Shown here: positions 45,958 to 54,854 of the stretch, piece by piece
How positions within the stretch are numbered: position 1 is the stretch's first letter
How the letters are laid out: each line of letters opens with the position of its first letter
Assembly: GCF_002979755.1 (NCBI RefSeq)
Contig: NZ_PCPP01000001.1
Location: 1,272,665-1,336,664 of the forward strand
Reading direction: 5' to 3'
DNA length: 64,000 bases
From: Chryseobacterium culicis
GTDB taxonomy: Bacteria > Bacteroidota > Bacteroidia > Flavobacteriales > Weeksellaceae
Notes under the pieces: model-generated
What the model saw: only the letters and a program-made list of their open reading frames with translations
Told to the model about the DNA's origin: nothing
The model's database searches: none
Translations under genes and position numbers: made by a program

Positions 45958-46600
45958 AAATTCATTCTTTATACAAAAGTAACAAAAGCGCATCAGTAAT
46001 TCCAAAAAAGGAAACCGCTGTGATGACTCATTTATTCTCAAGCCTATGGGATTTCTCTATCCTTTTCACTCAATAAAAATTTTGCTTTTTTTAATACTAT
46101 AATCGCTCTTTTACGTATCTCAAGCACTTAATATAATGTAATAGCTTTATTTTTAACATATTGAGTCTGAATAACAGATCGGTAAAATGTGCCAGAGTAT
46201 CAAATTATTTTTAAGTTCTGACATAAAAAAATATTTCTCCATGTCATGAAATGTGACACATGACAAAAATTCCGAGGGAAAATACTAAGCTAAAAATAAG
46301 TTTTCTTAACATGAAAATCTATTTCGGGTGAAAAATTCACATCCCCCAAAATCACTTTACAGCAATATTATGCTAAGCATTATTTATTATTTGTTTTATC
46401 AACTCCAATATAGAAGTCGATAAACGATTAACATTTTCACATAATTTTACAGATAGAATAATAAAAGTATTAATAAATTTCAAATAATACATTAATTTAA
46501 TGTAAACAAAAATTCACCAATACATGAACCCATAACCCCGTAATACACTGATATACATCATAACTATTTACTTTGGCACGTGATTTGAAAGTAGTAATAT
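45958..46600. other. AT-rich intergenic region without a gene
   Basis: About 640 bp of very AT-rich DNA between the SMR gene and the micro-ORF at 46652. I see no open frame with coding character, no clear repeat and no RNA structure. A degenerate promoter-like pair, TTG and TAATATTG with a 19-bp spacer (about 46573-46602), lies at its right end and could drive the micro-ORF and the structured RNA downstream. Confidence 0.5.
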
Positions 46601-46651
46601 TGCAATTGAAAGATTGATAAAAAAAAGTCAAATAATTAAAAATAATACAAA

Positions 46652-46732
46652 ATGGTAACTTATATCGGTATCGTAACAGGTTTAGTAGTAATCACTTCAT
46701 ATTTCATGACAGTAAGAAGAGAAAGAAACTAA
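46652..46732 (+). CDS. 26-residue membrane micro-protein
   Basis: ATG to TAA encodes one hydrophobic helix (VTYIGIVTGLVVITSYFM) ending in the basic tail TVRRERN, the shape of a single-pass inner-membrane micro-protein with the tail in the cytoplasm. It is preceded by an A/T-rich leader and followed by a hairpin-rich stretch and a strong terminator (46891-46926), suggesting one short transcript. I do not recognise the family; coding status rests on its shape and position. Confidence 0.5.
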   Translation: MVTYIGIVTGLVVITSYFMTVRRERN

Positions 46733-46779
46733 TCTTAAAATAAAACAAGCCTATAGAATATCTATACTAATTATATTGT

Positions 46780-46926
46780 TTTATGTTTTTAGTCTGAGAG
46801 ATCAGATTGCTCTTTTACTCATCGGGTAAAAGGGCCCAAAAACATAAACAAAAAGATCTTAGTTTCATAACAAATTTTAATATCCAAATGAATAAAGCCA
46901 GTCGCAAGTCTGGCTTTATTTTTTTT
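46780..46926 (+). ncRNA. Candidate structured RNA: three-way junction plus terminator
   Basis: Three perfect or near-perfect helices nest without overlap: P1 46780-46790 with 46838-46848 (11 bp); P2 46791-46797 with 46802-46808 (7 bp, one G-U, GAGA tetraloop of the GNRA type); P3 46809-46818 with 46826-46835 (10 bp, one G-U, 7-nt loop). Only two nucleotides (CC) remain unpaired in the junction. A terminator hairpin follows 42 nt later. It could be a small RNA, or a 3' element of the 26-codon transcript. No known family is recognised. Confidence 0.5.
46891..46926 (+). terminator. Strong rho-independent terminator
   Basis: aataaagccag (46891-46901) pairs perfectly with ctggctttatt (46910-46920), followed by a run of T. 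It ends the transcript that includes the micro-ORF and structured RNA, well before the AAA ATPase gene. Confidence 0.85.
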
Positions 46927-47163
46927 ATCAGAGCGTTCTGGAAAAGTGTAAATTGTTTTTTATCACAGCTTTTCATAGATTGTTATGGAATTTTTTCTCG
47001 TGTTACTGTAAATCGCTTTGTAATGCTCATTTCTATTCATAATTTATCATTTATAATTCATCATTCATTTTACGCTGGACCAGATACTTATTATGATTCA
47101 GGATTTCTTCCGGCATTTAATAAAGCTTTATCTTTGTTTATTCAATAATCATTTATTATCATC

Positions 47164-47880
47164 ATGAGTCTGTACAATCTTATTATCCAGGATAAAGAAC
47201 AAGTAAACCTTAACGAAGTATTTCTCGATAAAAATAACAAGGAGCATCTTGTTCAACTTATCAAGGAACACAATTATATAAAAGAACTGCAGGAATATGG
47301 TCTTCCGGTTAATAATAAGATTTTGCTTCAGGGAAGTTCAGGATGTGGAAAAACAATGACTGCAAAGGCTATTGCCAATGCCTTAGGGAAAAATATTATG
47401 ATCCTGAATCTGAGCAATATTGTCTCATCACGAATCGGAGAAACTTCTCAGAATATCAAAATGATATTTGATAAAGCAGCAAGAGAAAGATCAGTACTTT
47501 TTTTGGATGAACTGGATCAGATCGGGAAAGCAAGAGGCAGTGATGATAAAGATGTAGGTGAAATGAGAAGACTGGTGAATACGTTGATTCAATTAATTGA
47601 TTATTATCCTGAGCATTCACTTTTACTTTGTGCTACCAATCACCCTGAGATCATTGACACAGCTCTGCTAAGGCGTTTTCAGCTAAAGATCAATTATGAA
47701 ATGCCTTCTGCCGAAGTTTTGGATGTGTTCTACGATCAGTTGCTGGCACAGTTTCCTGAAGAGATGAGAACCGTTGAAAGAAAATACTCTATTTCTTTTG
47801 CCGAAGCGAAAGATTATGCATTTACCGTGGTTAAAAGTGCTTTGATAAAAAAGTTGGAAGCAAAAATAGTTGAGAATTGA
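47164..47880 (+). CDS. AAA-family ATPase (FtsH/proteasome-like core, stand-alone)
   Basis: 238 aa. Walker A GSSGCGKT (residues 57-64), Walker B SVLFLDELDQIG (about 112-123), sensor-1 LLLCATNHPE, and arginine finger region ALLRRFQLKINYEMP. Only the AAA core and a short helical lid are present; there is no protease or N-domain, so it may remodel a partner or act like the small ATPases that pair with subtilisin-like proteases. No partner is encoded next to it. It is preceded by ~230 bp without a gene after the terminator. Confidence 0.85.
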   Translation: MSLYNLIIQDKEQVNLNEVFLDKNNKEHLVQLIKEHNYIKELQEYGLPVNNKILLQGSSGCGKTMTAKAIANALGKNIMILNLSNIVSSRIGETSQNIKMIFDKAARERSVLFLDELDQIGKARGSDDKDVGEMRRLVNTLIQLIDYYPEHSLLLCATNHPEIIDTALLRRFQLKINYEMPSAEVLDVFYDQLLAQFPEEMRTVERKYSISFAEAKDYAFTVVKSALIKKLEAKIVEN

Positions 47881-48032
47881 GATCACTAAATTAATTGCCA
47901 AAATTATACGGATCCGTTTTTCCTGGAAACGAATTTTTTCTTTACTAAAAAATATCAATTGAGTAAGTACTGAATTAGAACCCATTTTGGAATTGAAAAT
48001 TTATTAATTTTAAAACACTGGAATGAATACCA

Positions 48033-48440
48033 ATGGACGATATTTTTTTACTCAATCAGCTAACCAAATCATTTTTTAATTTGTTTACTAATACTAATGG
48101 AAAAAAGCCGGACTTTGAAAGTATTGATGATATTTGTTTAAATGAAACAATAATAATCAAAAAAGATAAAAGTGACGAAGAAGTTTATACCCTTGACAGT
48201 TTTATTACTCCAAGAAAAAGAATTTTAACAGACGGAACACTTACTGAATTTGAGGAATATGAAGTAAATGAGGAAACAAAAATAGTTAACAATATTGCTC
48301 AACGTTTTTCTAAATACCAAAAGCGTGGATACCTTAATGGTAATTATTTTGAAGGAAATGGCACTAAATTTTTTCAGTATGTTAAGACCGCAAAAGGCTG
48401 GAAAATAAATTCAGTTATTTGGGAAGACGAAAATATTTAG
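48033..48440 (+). CDS. Small NTF2-like-looking protein, unknown
   Basis: 135 aa, acidic, no signal peptide. The ending FFQYVKTAKGWKINSVIWEDENI and the central FEEYEVNEETKIVNNIAQRF resemble DUF4440/NTF2-like small proteins, though I am not sure. Preceded by 152 bp of AT-rich DNA. Base composition is more AT-rich than its neighbours. Confidence 0.55.
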   Translation: MDDIFLLNQLTKSFFNLFTNTNGKKPDFESIDDICLNETIIIKKDKSDEEVYTLDSFITPRKRILTDGTLTEFEEYEVNEETKIVNNIAQRFSKYQKRGYLNGNYFEGNGTKFFQYVKTAKGWKINSVIWEDENI

Positions 48441-48523
48441 AATAAGACAAAAAGGTGATTTATGAACATTATGAATGTTGTGCAGATTTAATCGTAAAAA
48501 TAGTTGAAAGAAAACACCCCATC

Positions 48524-49270
48524 ATGAAGGAAGACATTCTCCACAATCTAACCCTTATCAATAAACGGATAAAAACTGCCTGTGAACGATCCGGAAGAAA
48601 CCTTAATAATGTCAAATTATTGCTTGCCACAAAAACCGTTTCTGCAGACCGCATCAAAATTGCTTTAGAAAACGGACAAACCTTAATTGCAGAAAACAAA
48701 GTCCAGGAATTGAAGGAAAAATATGAAAATCTGAAAGACATCCCTCATGAAAATCACTTTATAGGACATCTTCAGACCAATAAAATCAAAGATATTCTAA
48801 AATATAATGTAACCTGTATTCAGTCTCTGGATCGTCTGGAACTGGCCGAAAAGCTACACCAAAGGCTTCTGGCGGAAAACAAAACGATGGATATCTTTAT
48901 TCAGGTGAATACTTCCAATGAAGAAAGTAAATTTGGAGTTGACCCTGCTGAAGCTATCGAACTTACCCGGAAAATTTCTGATTTTTCTACTTTAAAAATA
49001 AAAGGCTTAATGACCATTGGTCTGTTCAGTGCAGAAACTGAAAAAGTAAGATCATGCTTTAAAATCCTGAAAAAACTTCAACAGGATATTATCCTTGAAA
49101 ATATTCCCGGTGTGGAAATGAAAGAGCTTTCAATGGGAATGAGCGGAGATCTGGAAACAGCCATTGAAGAAGGAGCTACCATTGTACGGGTAGGAACCGC
49201 TGTTTTTGGGGCGAGAATCTATCCGGACAGTTATTATTGGGATGAGGGTAAAGCGAATAAAAAAGCATAA
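48524..49270 (+). CDS. YggS-family PLP homeostasis protein
   Basis: 248 aa from the ATG at 48524. It has the PLPBP pattern: VKLLLATKTVSADRIKIAL (PLP-binding Lys), LIAENKVQELKEKYE, HFIGHLQTNKIKDIL, IQVNTSNEESKFGVDPAEA and ELSMGMSGDLETAIEEGATIVRVGTAVFG. The family binds pyridoxal phosphate without known enzymatic activity and keeps B6 and amino-acid balance. The upstream in-frame stretch from 48455 is not family-like and is excluded. Confidence 0.93.
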   Translation: MKEDILHNLTLINKRIKTACERSGRNLNNVKLLLATKTVSADRIKIALENGQTLIAENKVQELKEKYENLKDIPHENHFIGHLQTNKIKDILKYNVTCIQSLDRLELAEKLHQRLLAENKTMDIFIQVNTSNEESKFGVDPAEAIELTRKISDFSTLKIKGLMTIGLFSAETEKVRSCFKILKKLQQDIILENIPGVEMKELSMGMSGDLETAIEEGATIVRVGTAVFGARIYPDSYYWDEGKANKKA

Positions 49271-49276
49271 AATCAC

Positions 49277-49699
49277 ATGTTTCCATTTACTTATACTTTT
49301 GAAAGAGAAATCATCGGAGATAAAACATCTGATGAGGTCATCTATACAGTACGTGATCTGTTAAGAGAGAAAAAGGTTCAAAACATTCTTTACGGGCATG
49401 GATTTGTTTCTTTCGATGAAGGTTTTCCCAGGGCAAGAAGCAATAACGATTACTTATCTTTAATTGATGAAGGAGCATTTACTTATAATGAAAAAACCAA
49501 GATACTGACTTATAAAGTAAAATTATGGAAATTGCATCTATTTGCCCTTGTATTTCTTATCATTACGATGATTTATTTTGAAGGTTTCTTTGGGAAATTA
49601 CTTCCTGTTTTCGGACTTTTGATCAATCATTTATTCTCTTATTTTGGAAGTCAAGGTTTAATTGAAGAAATTGTCCATAAGCTGAATTACCTTTCATAA
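49277..49699 (+). CDS. Small membrane protein, unknown
   Basis: 140 aa. An N-terminal soluble part (FERE, DKTSDEVIYTVRDLLRE) is followed by two hydrophobic segments (about residues 92-110 and 110-127). No family recognised. It starts 6 bp after the YggS gene and is probably in the same transcript. Confidence 0.6.
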   Translation: MFPFTYTFEREIIGDKTSDEVIYTVRDLLREKKVQNILYGHGFVSFDEGFPRARSNNDYLSLIDEGAFTYNEKTKILTYKVKLWKLHLFALVFLIITMIYFEGFFGKLLPVFGLLINHLFSYFGSQGLIEEIVHKLNYLS

Positions 49700-49825
49700 T
49701 TCCACTCTCCTATTTATTTGTTGGTAACTAAAAGTAATCAAAATCCCTGAAACACTATGTTTTCAAAGTCTACAAATCCGGTATACTTTTTGCTGTAAAT
49801 GTTTCATAACCAAATAAATGCATTT

Positions 49826-49999
49826 ATGAATAAAAAATTACTATCGGTATGTCTGTTCATGACATTATTATTCTTTTTTTCGTGTGAAAAAGAAAACCCA
49901 CAGATAAAAAGTGGAATTTCAATTGAAACCATTTCAATTATAACCTGCGTTACTATGGGCGTAGCCATTTTGCTTGCCTATAGCTTTAAAAGAAGGTAA
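49826..49999 (+). CDS. Small putative lipoprotein with C-terminal membrane helix
   Basis: 57 aa from the ATG at 49826. Signal segment MNKKLLSVCLFMTLLFFFSC with a lipobox-like FFFSC, then a short polar stretch and a second hydrophobic helix (IITCVTMGVAILLAYSF) ending in basic KRR. Function unknown. A good terminator follows 25 bp after the stop. Confidence 0.6.
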   Translation: MNKKLLSVCLFMTLLFFFSCEKENPQIKSGISIETISIITCVTMGVAILLAYSFKRR

Positions 50000-50024
50000 A
50001 AAAACCGGAACTTAAACACTAAGA

Positions 50025-50052
50025 CACCTCTCAATTTTTTGGGAGGTGATTT
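50025..50052 (+). terminator. Rho-independent terminator
   Basis: cacctctcaa (50025-50034) pairs with ttgggaggtg (50039-50048), 10 bp with one G-U, tttt loop, followed by attttgtttt. Confidence 0.8.
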
Positions 50053-50136
50053 TGTTTTAAAATAGTAATTAAATGACTGACATCTCATTAAAATATAATA
50101 AATTTCAAAGAATTTACTTTCGCAACTAATAAACTC

Positions 50137-50970
50137 ATGAAAAAAATACCTCTGGCAATACTTTTACCTTTACTGATTTTGAACTGTACTCACAAAAAAG
50201 AAAGTGTTCAACAGACAGGCAAAGAGAATCCCAATCTTAAAATGTCCATACCCCTTGAATATCTTGCAGATTATCCTGCAATCAAAGATTCTTCTAAATT
50301 CATCACAAATCTTCGACAGGCTTTTGATCTCCATGTTCATGAAAGTCCTGTTCATCAGGAAGATGAAAAAATAACGGTATTCAAAAAGGTAAAAATTAAT
50401 GGTTCAGATCAGGATTATTATTTTATTGAATACGACTGGAAAACAGGATCTTCCGCAGAATATCCCTGGAAAAATCAACTCCTACTAACACAAGAAGGGA
50501 AGCTTGTCAAAATCTTATCAGCAGAACGGCATGAATTTGTTTCTATTTTCCCCAAACAAAATCCTTTTTTGCTGACAACACTAGTAACAGGGCATGGAAA
50601 CGGAGGCCATGATATTTACAAAATAACGGCAGACTCTTTAGTAAATATCTATGAGGGAGAGGTCAGAACATATGATGCCCATGAAGACAATAAAGTATAT
50701 GAACCTAATGAGTTAAAATTAAAAATAAAAGACTACAATAATGATGGCTTCAATGATATAGCTTTCACTGGAAACCTTCTTTTGATACAAGGGCAGACTC
50801 CACAAGGAGATTGGTATGATTTTGAAACTATTAATGGTAAGCAGGTTAGCTATTCTGTTGATAATCCTTTCAAAAAAATTCCTGTAGAATATATTTTTCT
50901 TTATGATCGAAAAACAGGGCATTTTAAGGAAAAAGAAAATTATGTAGAGAAATATAAGATATTTGAATAA
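50137..50970 (+). CDS. Putative lipoprotein with EF-hand/FG-GAP-like DxDxD motif
   Basis: 277 aa. Lipoprotein signal MKKIPLAILLPLLILNC. The body is beta-rich; DYNNDGFNDIAFTGN (about residue 198) is the calcium-binding loop seen in FG-GAP/VCBS-type repeats, here only once. Probably an outer-membrane-associated surface or periplasmic protein. No family name is certain. Confidence 0.65.
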   Translation: MKKIPLAILLPLLILNCTHKKESVQQTGKENPNLKMSIPLEYLADYPAIKDSSKFITNLRQAFDLHVHESPVHQEDEKITVFKKVKINGSDQDYYFIEYDWKTGSSAEYPWKNQLLLTQEGKLVKILSAERHEFVSIFPKQNPFLLTTLVTGHGNGGHDIYKITADSLVNIYEGEVRTYDAHEDNKVYEPNELKLKIKDYNNDGFNDIAFTGNLLLIQGQTPQGDWYDFETINGKQVSYSVDNPFKKIPVEYIFLYDRKTGHFKEKENYVEKYKIFE

Positions 50971-51009
50971 TCGAAAAACCTATCTTTGAATCAACTCATA
51001 ACCACTTTC

Positions 51010-51267
51010 ATGAAATACTTTTTTCTCACCCTCACCATTGTAATACAACTCTTATTAATCATATCGTTACAATTATTAGACAGTTTCGAAACCATCATTG
51101 GAATTTTCATTGTCTGCCTTGTCATGGGAGCTTTGATTTATTTTTCAAAATCGGTAAAAATTGTATCTCTTAAAAATCTTGGTTTTGGTCTTTTTTATGG
51201 ATCATTAATTTCATTGGTGAGTGTGGTGGCATTTATGACGTGGCTTTCTTATAATTTCCCGAAATAG
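51010..51267 (+). CDS. Small three-helix membrane protein
   Basis: 85 aa from the ATG at 51010. Three hydrophobic helices (MKYFFLTLTIVIQLLLIISL; TIIGIFIVCLVMGALIYF; LFYGSLISLVSVVAFMTWL). Unknown function. It follows the lipoprotein gene by 39 bp. Confidence 0.6.
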   Translation: MKYFFLTLTIVIQLLLIISLQLLDSFETIIGIFIVCLVMGALIYFSKSVKIVSLKNLGFGLFYGSLISLVSVVAFMTWLSYNFPK

Positions 51268-51307
51268 GTCTTGAGATTGCTTTGCTTTGTTCGCCATGAC
51301 AGAAAAC

Positions 51308-51340
51308 AAAAATCCCTCTCATTACTGAAAGGGATTTTTT
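51308..51340. terminator. Bidirectional terminator upstream-end of gcvP
   Basis: aaaaatccct (51308-51317) pairs with agggattttt (51330-51339), with A- and T-runs on either side; it serves both the plus-strand small gene and minus-strand gcvP. A dispersed repeat variant lies just left (51271-51300). Confidence 0.8.
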
Positions 51341-51358
51341 ATAGTTAAAAAACTGAGA

Positions 51359-54217
51359 TTACATATAAGCTTCAATCGGCTCACAAGTACATACTAAGTT
51401 TCTGTCTCCGTAAGCTTCATCTACTCTTGATACAGAAGCGAAGAATTTGTGGTCTCTTACCCACTCTAATGGATAAGCTGCCTTTTCTCTGCTGTATGGT
51501 TTATCCCAAGAATCAGAGATTACCAATTGTTCTGTGTGAGGAGCATTTTTCAATACGTTGTTTGCAGCATCTGCTTCACCGTTGGCGATTTCATCAATTT
51601 CTTTTTTGATTGAAATTAATGCTTCTGCAAAACGGTCAATTTCAGACTTGCTTTCAGATTCTGTAGGCTCAATCATCAATGTACCAGCAACCGGGAAAGA
51701 AACGGTAGGAGCATGGAATCCATAATCCATCAATCTCTTCGCCACATCCGCTACTTCAATTCCTAAAGATTTGAACTGACGGAAATCTACGATACATTCG
51801 TGAGCTACTCTTCCGTTTTCGTTTGAATATAAGATTGGGAAATGCTCTGCTAAAATTTCTTTCAGGTAGTTGGCATTCATGATGGCGTGTCCTGTAGCCT
51901 TTTTAAGACCTTCAGTTCCTAACATTTTGATATAAGAATAAGAAATGTTAAGGATCAATCCTGAACCGTAAGGAGCAGCCGAAATACCTTCGATAGCTTC
52001 TTTAGAACCAATTCTGATATTTGCATTAGAAGGAAGGAAAGGCACTAAGTGTTTAGCAACACAAATTGGACCCACTCCAGGACCTCCACCTCCGTGAGGA
52101 ATTGCAAATGTTTTGTGAAGGTTAAGGTGGCAAACGTCAGCTCCGATGTTTCCAGGACTTGTAAATCCTACCTGAGCGTTCATGTTGGCACCATCCATAT
52201 ATACTTGTCCTCCGTGCTCGTGGATAAGGTTGGTAATTTCTTTAATGTTAGCATCAAAGAATCCATAAGTGGAAGGATAAGTAATCATTACAGCAGATAA
52301 GTTTGCTGAATGAAGTTCTGTTTTAGCTTTAAGATCTTCGAAGTCGATTTCCCCGTTTTCAAGGTTTTTCACCACAACGATTTTCATTCCTGCCATAGCC
52401 GCAGAAGCCGGGTTTGTTCCGTGTGCAGACTGAGGGATTAATACTACATTTCTGTGGTGGTCTCCTCTTGAAATGTGATATTCTCTGATCACCATTAATC
52501 CTGCATATTCTCCCTGAGCTCCAGAGTTTGGCTGAAGAGAAGTTCCTGCAAAACCTGTAATTTCTGCTAAATCTTTCTCCAGTTCACGGATCATTTCCTG
52601 ATACCCTTCAGCTTGATTTACAGGCACAAATGGATGAACTGCACCCCAGTTTTCCCATGAAAGCGGTAACATTTGAGTCGCTGCATTCAGTTTCATGGTA
52701 CAAGATCCTAAAGAAATCATTGAATGAGTCAATGATAAATCTTTTCTCTCAAGACGCTTGATGTAACGCATCAATTCTGTTTCCGTGTGGTATTTGTTGA
52801 ATACTGATTCCGTAAGAATTTCGTCTTTTCTTAAGTTTTCTTCAGGAATGCTGTATCCTTCTTTTATTTCTAATTTGAAAGTCTGCTTGTCTTTAAACTG
52901 AGCAAAAGAAGCCATTAGGTAGTTTAATTTCTCTAATGTAGTACTTTCGTTGATCGCAATACTTACTACTCCTTCTGTGAAATAGTTAAGGTTTAATCTG
53001 TGATCAAGCATCAGTCTTACTAATCTTGCTTTCTCCTCTTCAGCCATTGTCATTTTCACTGTATCGAAGATTGGCTCTTCTACTACCTGATATCCTAATG
53101 CCTTAAGACCGTTTTTCAAAGCGTTTGCCTTAAAGTGGATCTGATCTGCGATATAGTTTAATCCTTTCGGACCGTGATATACAGCATACATCCCCGCCAT
53201 TACTGCCAAAAGAACCTGCGCTGTACAGATGTTTGAAGTCGCTTTTTCTCTTTTAATATGCTGCTCTCTTGTCTGTAACGCCATTCTTAATGCACGTCTT
53301 CCGTACATATCCTGGGAAACCCCAATGATTCTTCCCGGAATGTCTCTCTTGTAATCTTCTCTACAAGCAAAGAAAGCGGCGTGAGGACCTCCGTATCCTA
53401 ATGGAATACCGAATCTCTGTGTAGTTCCTACTGCACAGTCAGCACCCATTTCTGCCGGAGACTTTAGTTTTACCAAAGCCATCGGATCACAAGCAACTGC
53501 TACCTGAAGGTCAAGTTTTTTATATTCTACGATATCTTCTGTATAATCTAAAACGATTCCGTTTTTACCAGGATATTGTAATAAAACTCCATAATAAGAA
53601 CCATCAAACTGATAGGTTTTATGATCTCCAACTACCACTTCGATTTCTAGTCCTTCAGCTTTTGTCTTTAATACAGAAACTGTTTGAGGAAGTACAAGAT
53701 CAGAAATGAAGAATTTATTAGCTCCTGCTTTTTTCTGGTCTTTAGATCTGTTGTTGAAGAACATGTGCATTGCTTCAGCAGCAGCAGTAGATTCATCCAA
53801 TAAAGATGCATTGGCTAACGCGAAACCTGTAAGATCACATACTACAGTCTGGAAATTAAGAAGAGCTTCAAGTCTCCCCTGTGCAATTTCTGCCTGGTAT
53901 GGAGTATACGCCGTATACCAGCTAGGGTTTTCAAAAATATTTCTCTGGATTGCTGAAGGTAAAAGGGTGTTGTGGTATCCAAATCCGATATAACTCGTAT
54001 AATCTGTATTTTTAGATGCCAATTCTTTTGAGTGGTTCAACATTTCGTATTCAGAAAGTGGTTCCGAGATCTCAAGATCTTTCTCTAAACGGATAGAAGA
54101 AGGGATGGTTTGAGAAATTAACTCTTCAATACTAGAAACGCCAAGTTTTTCCAACATCGCCTGTTTATCGGCTTCATTAAGGGAAATGTGACGGCTCACA
54201 AACTGTTCTGTATTCAT
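51359..54217 (-). CDS. gcvP: Glycine dehydrogenase (decarboxylating), P protein of the glycine cleavage system
   Basis: 952 aa, the length of the single-chain GcvP. The N-terminal half starts with FVSRHISLNEADKQAMLEKLG and has SYIGFGYHNTLLPSAIQRNI; the C-terminal half has the PLP lysine in NLHKTFAIPHGGGGPGVGP and SLGSCTMKLNAATQMLPLSW at its beginning. It decarboxylates glycine and passes the aminomethyl group to lipoyl-GcvH. No other gcv gene is adjacent, as is usual when the genes are scattered in flavobacteria. Complete and apparently functional. Confidence 0.97.
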   Translation of the reverse strand: MNTEQFVSRHISLNEADKQAMLEKLGVSSIEELISQTIPSSIRLEKDLEISEPLSEYEMLNHSKELASKNTDYTSYIGFGYHNTLLPSAIQRNIFENPSWYTAYTPYQAEIAQGRLEALLNFQTVVCDLTGFALANASLLDESTAAAEAMHMFFNNRSKDQKKAGANKFFISDLVLPQTVSVLKTKAEGLEIEVVVGDHKTYQFDGSYYGVLLQYPGKNGIVLDYTEDIVEYKKLDLQVAVACDPMALVKLKSPAEMGADCAVGTTQRFGIPLGYGGPHAAFFACREDYKRDIPGRIIGVSQDMYGRRALRMALQTREQHIKREKATSNICTAQVLLAVMAGMYAVYHGPKGLNYIADQIHFKANALKNGLKALGYQVVEEPIFDTVKMTMAEEEKARLVRLMLDHRLNLNYFTEGVVSIAINESTTLEKLNYLMASFAQFKDKQTFKLEIKEGYSIPEENLRKDEILTESVFNKYHTETELMRYIKRLERKDLSLTHSMISLGSCTMKLNAATQMLPLSWENWGAVHPFVPVNQAEGYQEMIRELEKDLAEITGFAGTSLQPNSGAQGEYAGLMVIREYHISRGDHHRNVVLIPQSAHGTNPASAAMAGMKIVVVKNLENGEIDFEDLKAKTELHSANLSAVMITYPSTYGFFDANIKEITNLIHEHGGQVYMDGANMNAQVGFTSPGNIGADVCHLNLHKTFAIPHGGGGPGVGPICVAKHLVPFLPSNANIRIGSKEAIEGISAAPYGSGLILNISYSYIKMLGTEGLKKATGHAIMNANYLKEILAEHFPILYSNENGRVAHECIVDFRQFKSLGIEVADVAKRLMDYGFHAPTVSFPVAGTLMIEPTESESKSEIDRFAEALISIKKEIDEIANGEADAANNVLKNAPHTEQLVISDSWDKPYSREKAAYPLEWVRDHKFFASVSRVDEAYGDRNLVCTCEPIEAYM

Positions 54218-54691
54218 TTTTATTTATTAGATTTTGTTTGTAAAAAGATTCGTAAAATTACAATTTTTTAGACGATTGTACAAGAGCATTTCCAGGGTGC
54301 TCATTCACAAAAATATTTGTGATTTTTATCACATTCTATTTTAAATAAACTTTTAACAGGGTTTTCATAAATCCAAACAAGCACACTCTCTATTCTATGC
54401 ATAATACACAATAATAACATCAGTTTTCACACAATTAAACACTTTCCACTTTATTAAAAATAATGTGAATTTTTCAACAGTCTCTTTCTATTGATTAAGT
54501 CTACCTTTAAAATAATCCATACAGTTTAATTGTATTCAAAGTATAAATTAGCGTATTATTTATGTGAATATAAGAAGCTATCAGGCATGAAAAGGGAGTC
54601 TTTTAATTGCTTTGAAAGCAGGTTCCTTCTGCTATACATCAGGTTTAAAGAATTTTATGAAAATTTATTAATTATATTTATTCTAAATTAA
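54218..54691. other. AT-rich intergenic region upstream of gcvP
   Basis: About 470 bp between the gcvP start and the Cys-rich micro-gene, with no open frame of coding character and no clear repeat. It must hold the gcvP promoter; only degenerate TAnnTTTG matches are seen on the minus strand. No glycine-riboswitch-like structure is recognised. Confidence 0.45.
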
Positions 54692-54699
54692 TATATTTG
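54692..54699 (+). promoter_or_regulatory. Bacteroidetes -7 box directly before the Cys-rich micro-gene
   Basis: TATATTTG fits TAnnTTTG exactly and lies 4 bp before the first ATG (54704), so transcription would start at or just past that ATG. The message would be leaderless or use the second ATG at 54710. Confidence 0.45.
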
Positions 54700-54703
54700 C
54701 AAC

Positions 54704-54853
54704 ATGAATATGATTGTTCCATTTAAAGTTCCGCCATTGGCACCTTACTCATTCAATAACGAAGAGATGTTTTGTGAAAAGAAATCGTGTTGTAAAAAAT
54801 TCAAGAAAGGGAAAAGATGTAAAAAATGTCCTGGTAGAAAGAAAATGGCATAA
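54704..54853 (+). CDS. 49-residue Cys- and Lys-rich protein
   Basis: Starts MNMIVPFKVPPLAPYSFNNE, then a basic Cys-rich tail: FCEKKSCCKKFKKGKRCKKC followed by PGRKKMA. Five cysteines, spaced like a zinc-knuckle or metal-binding tail, and a calculated strongly positive charge. The stop is 1 bp from the stop of the convergent DnaJ-domain gene. I recall similar small proteins in Chryseobacterium but no function. Confidence 0.65.
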   Translation: MNMIVPFKVPPLAPYSFNNEEMFCEKKSCCKKFKKGKRCKKCPGRKKMA

Positions 54854-54854
54854 A

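Noticed and set aside
46791..46808. TPP riboswitch, because of a CTGAGA string
   Set aside because: None of the other conserved TPP elements is present, and no thiamine gene follows.
46807..47148. Open frame between the structured RNA and the AAA gene
   Set aside because: Runs through the terminator hairpin and simple-sequence DNA, with low-complexity translation.
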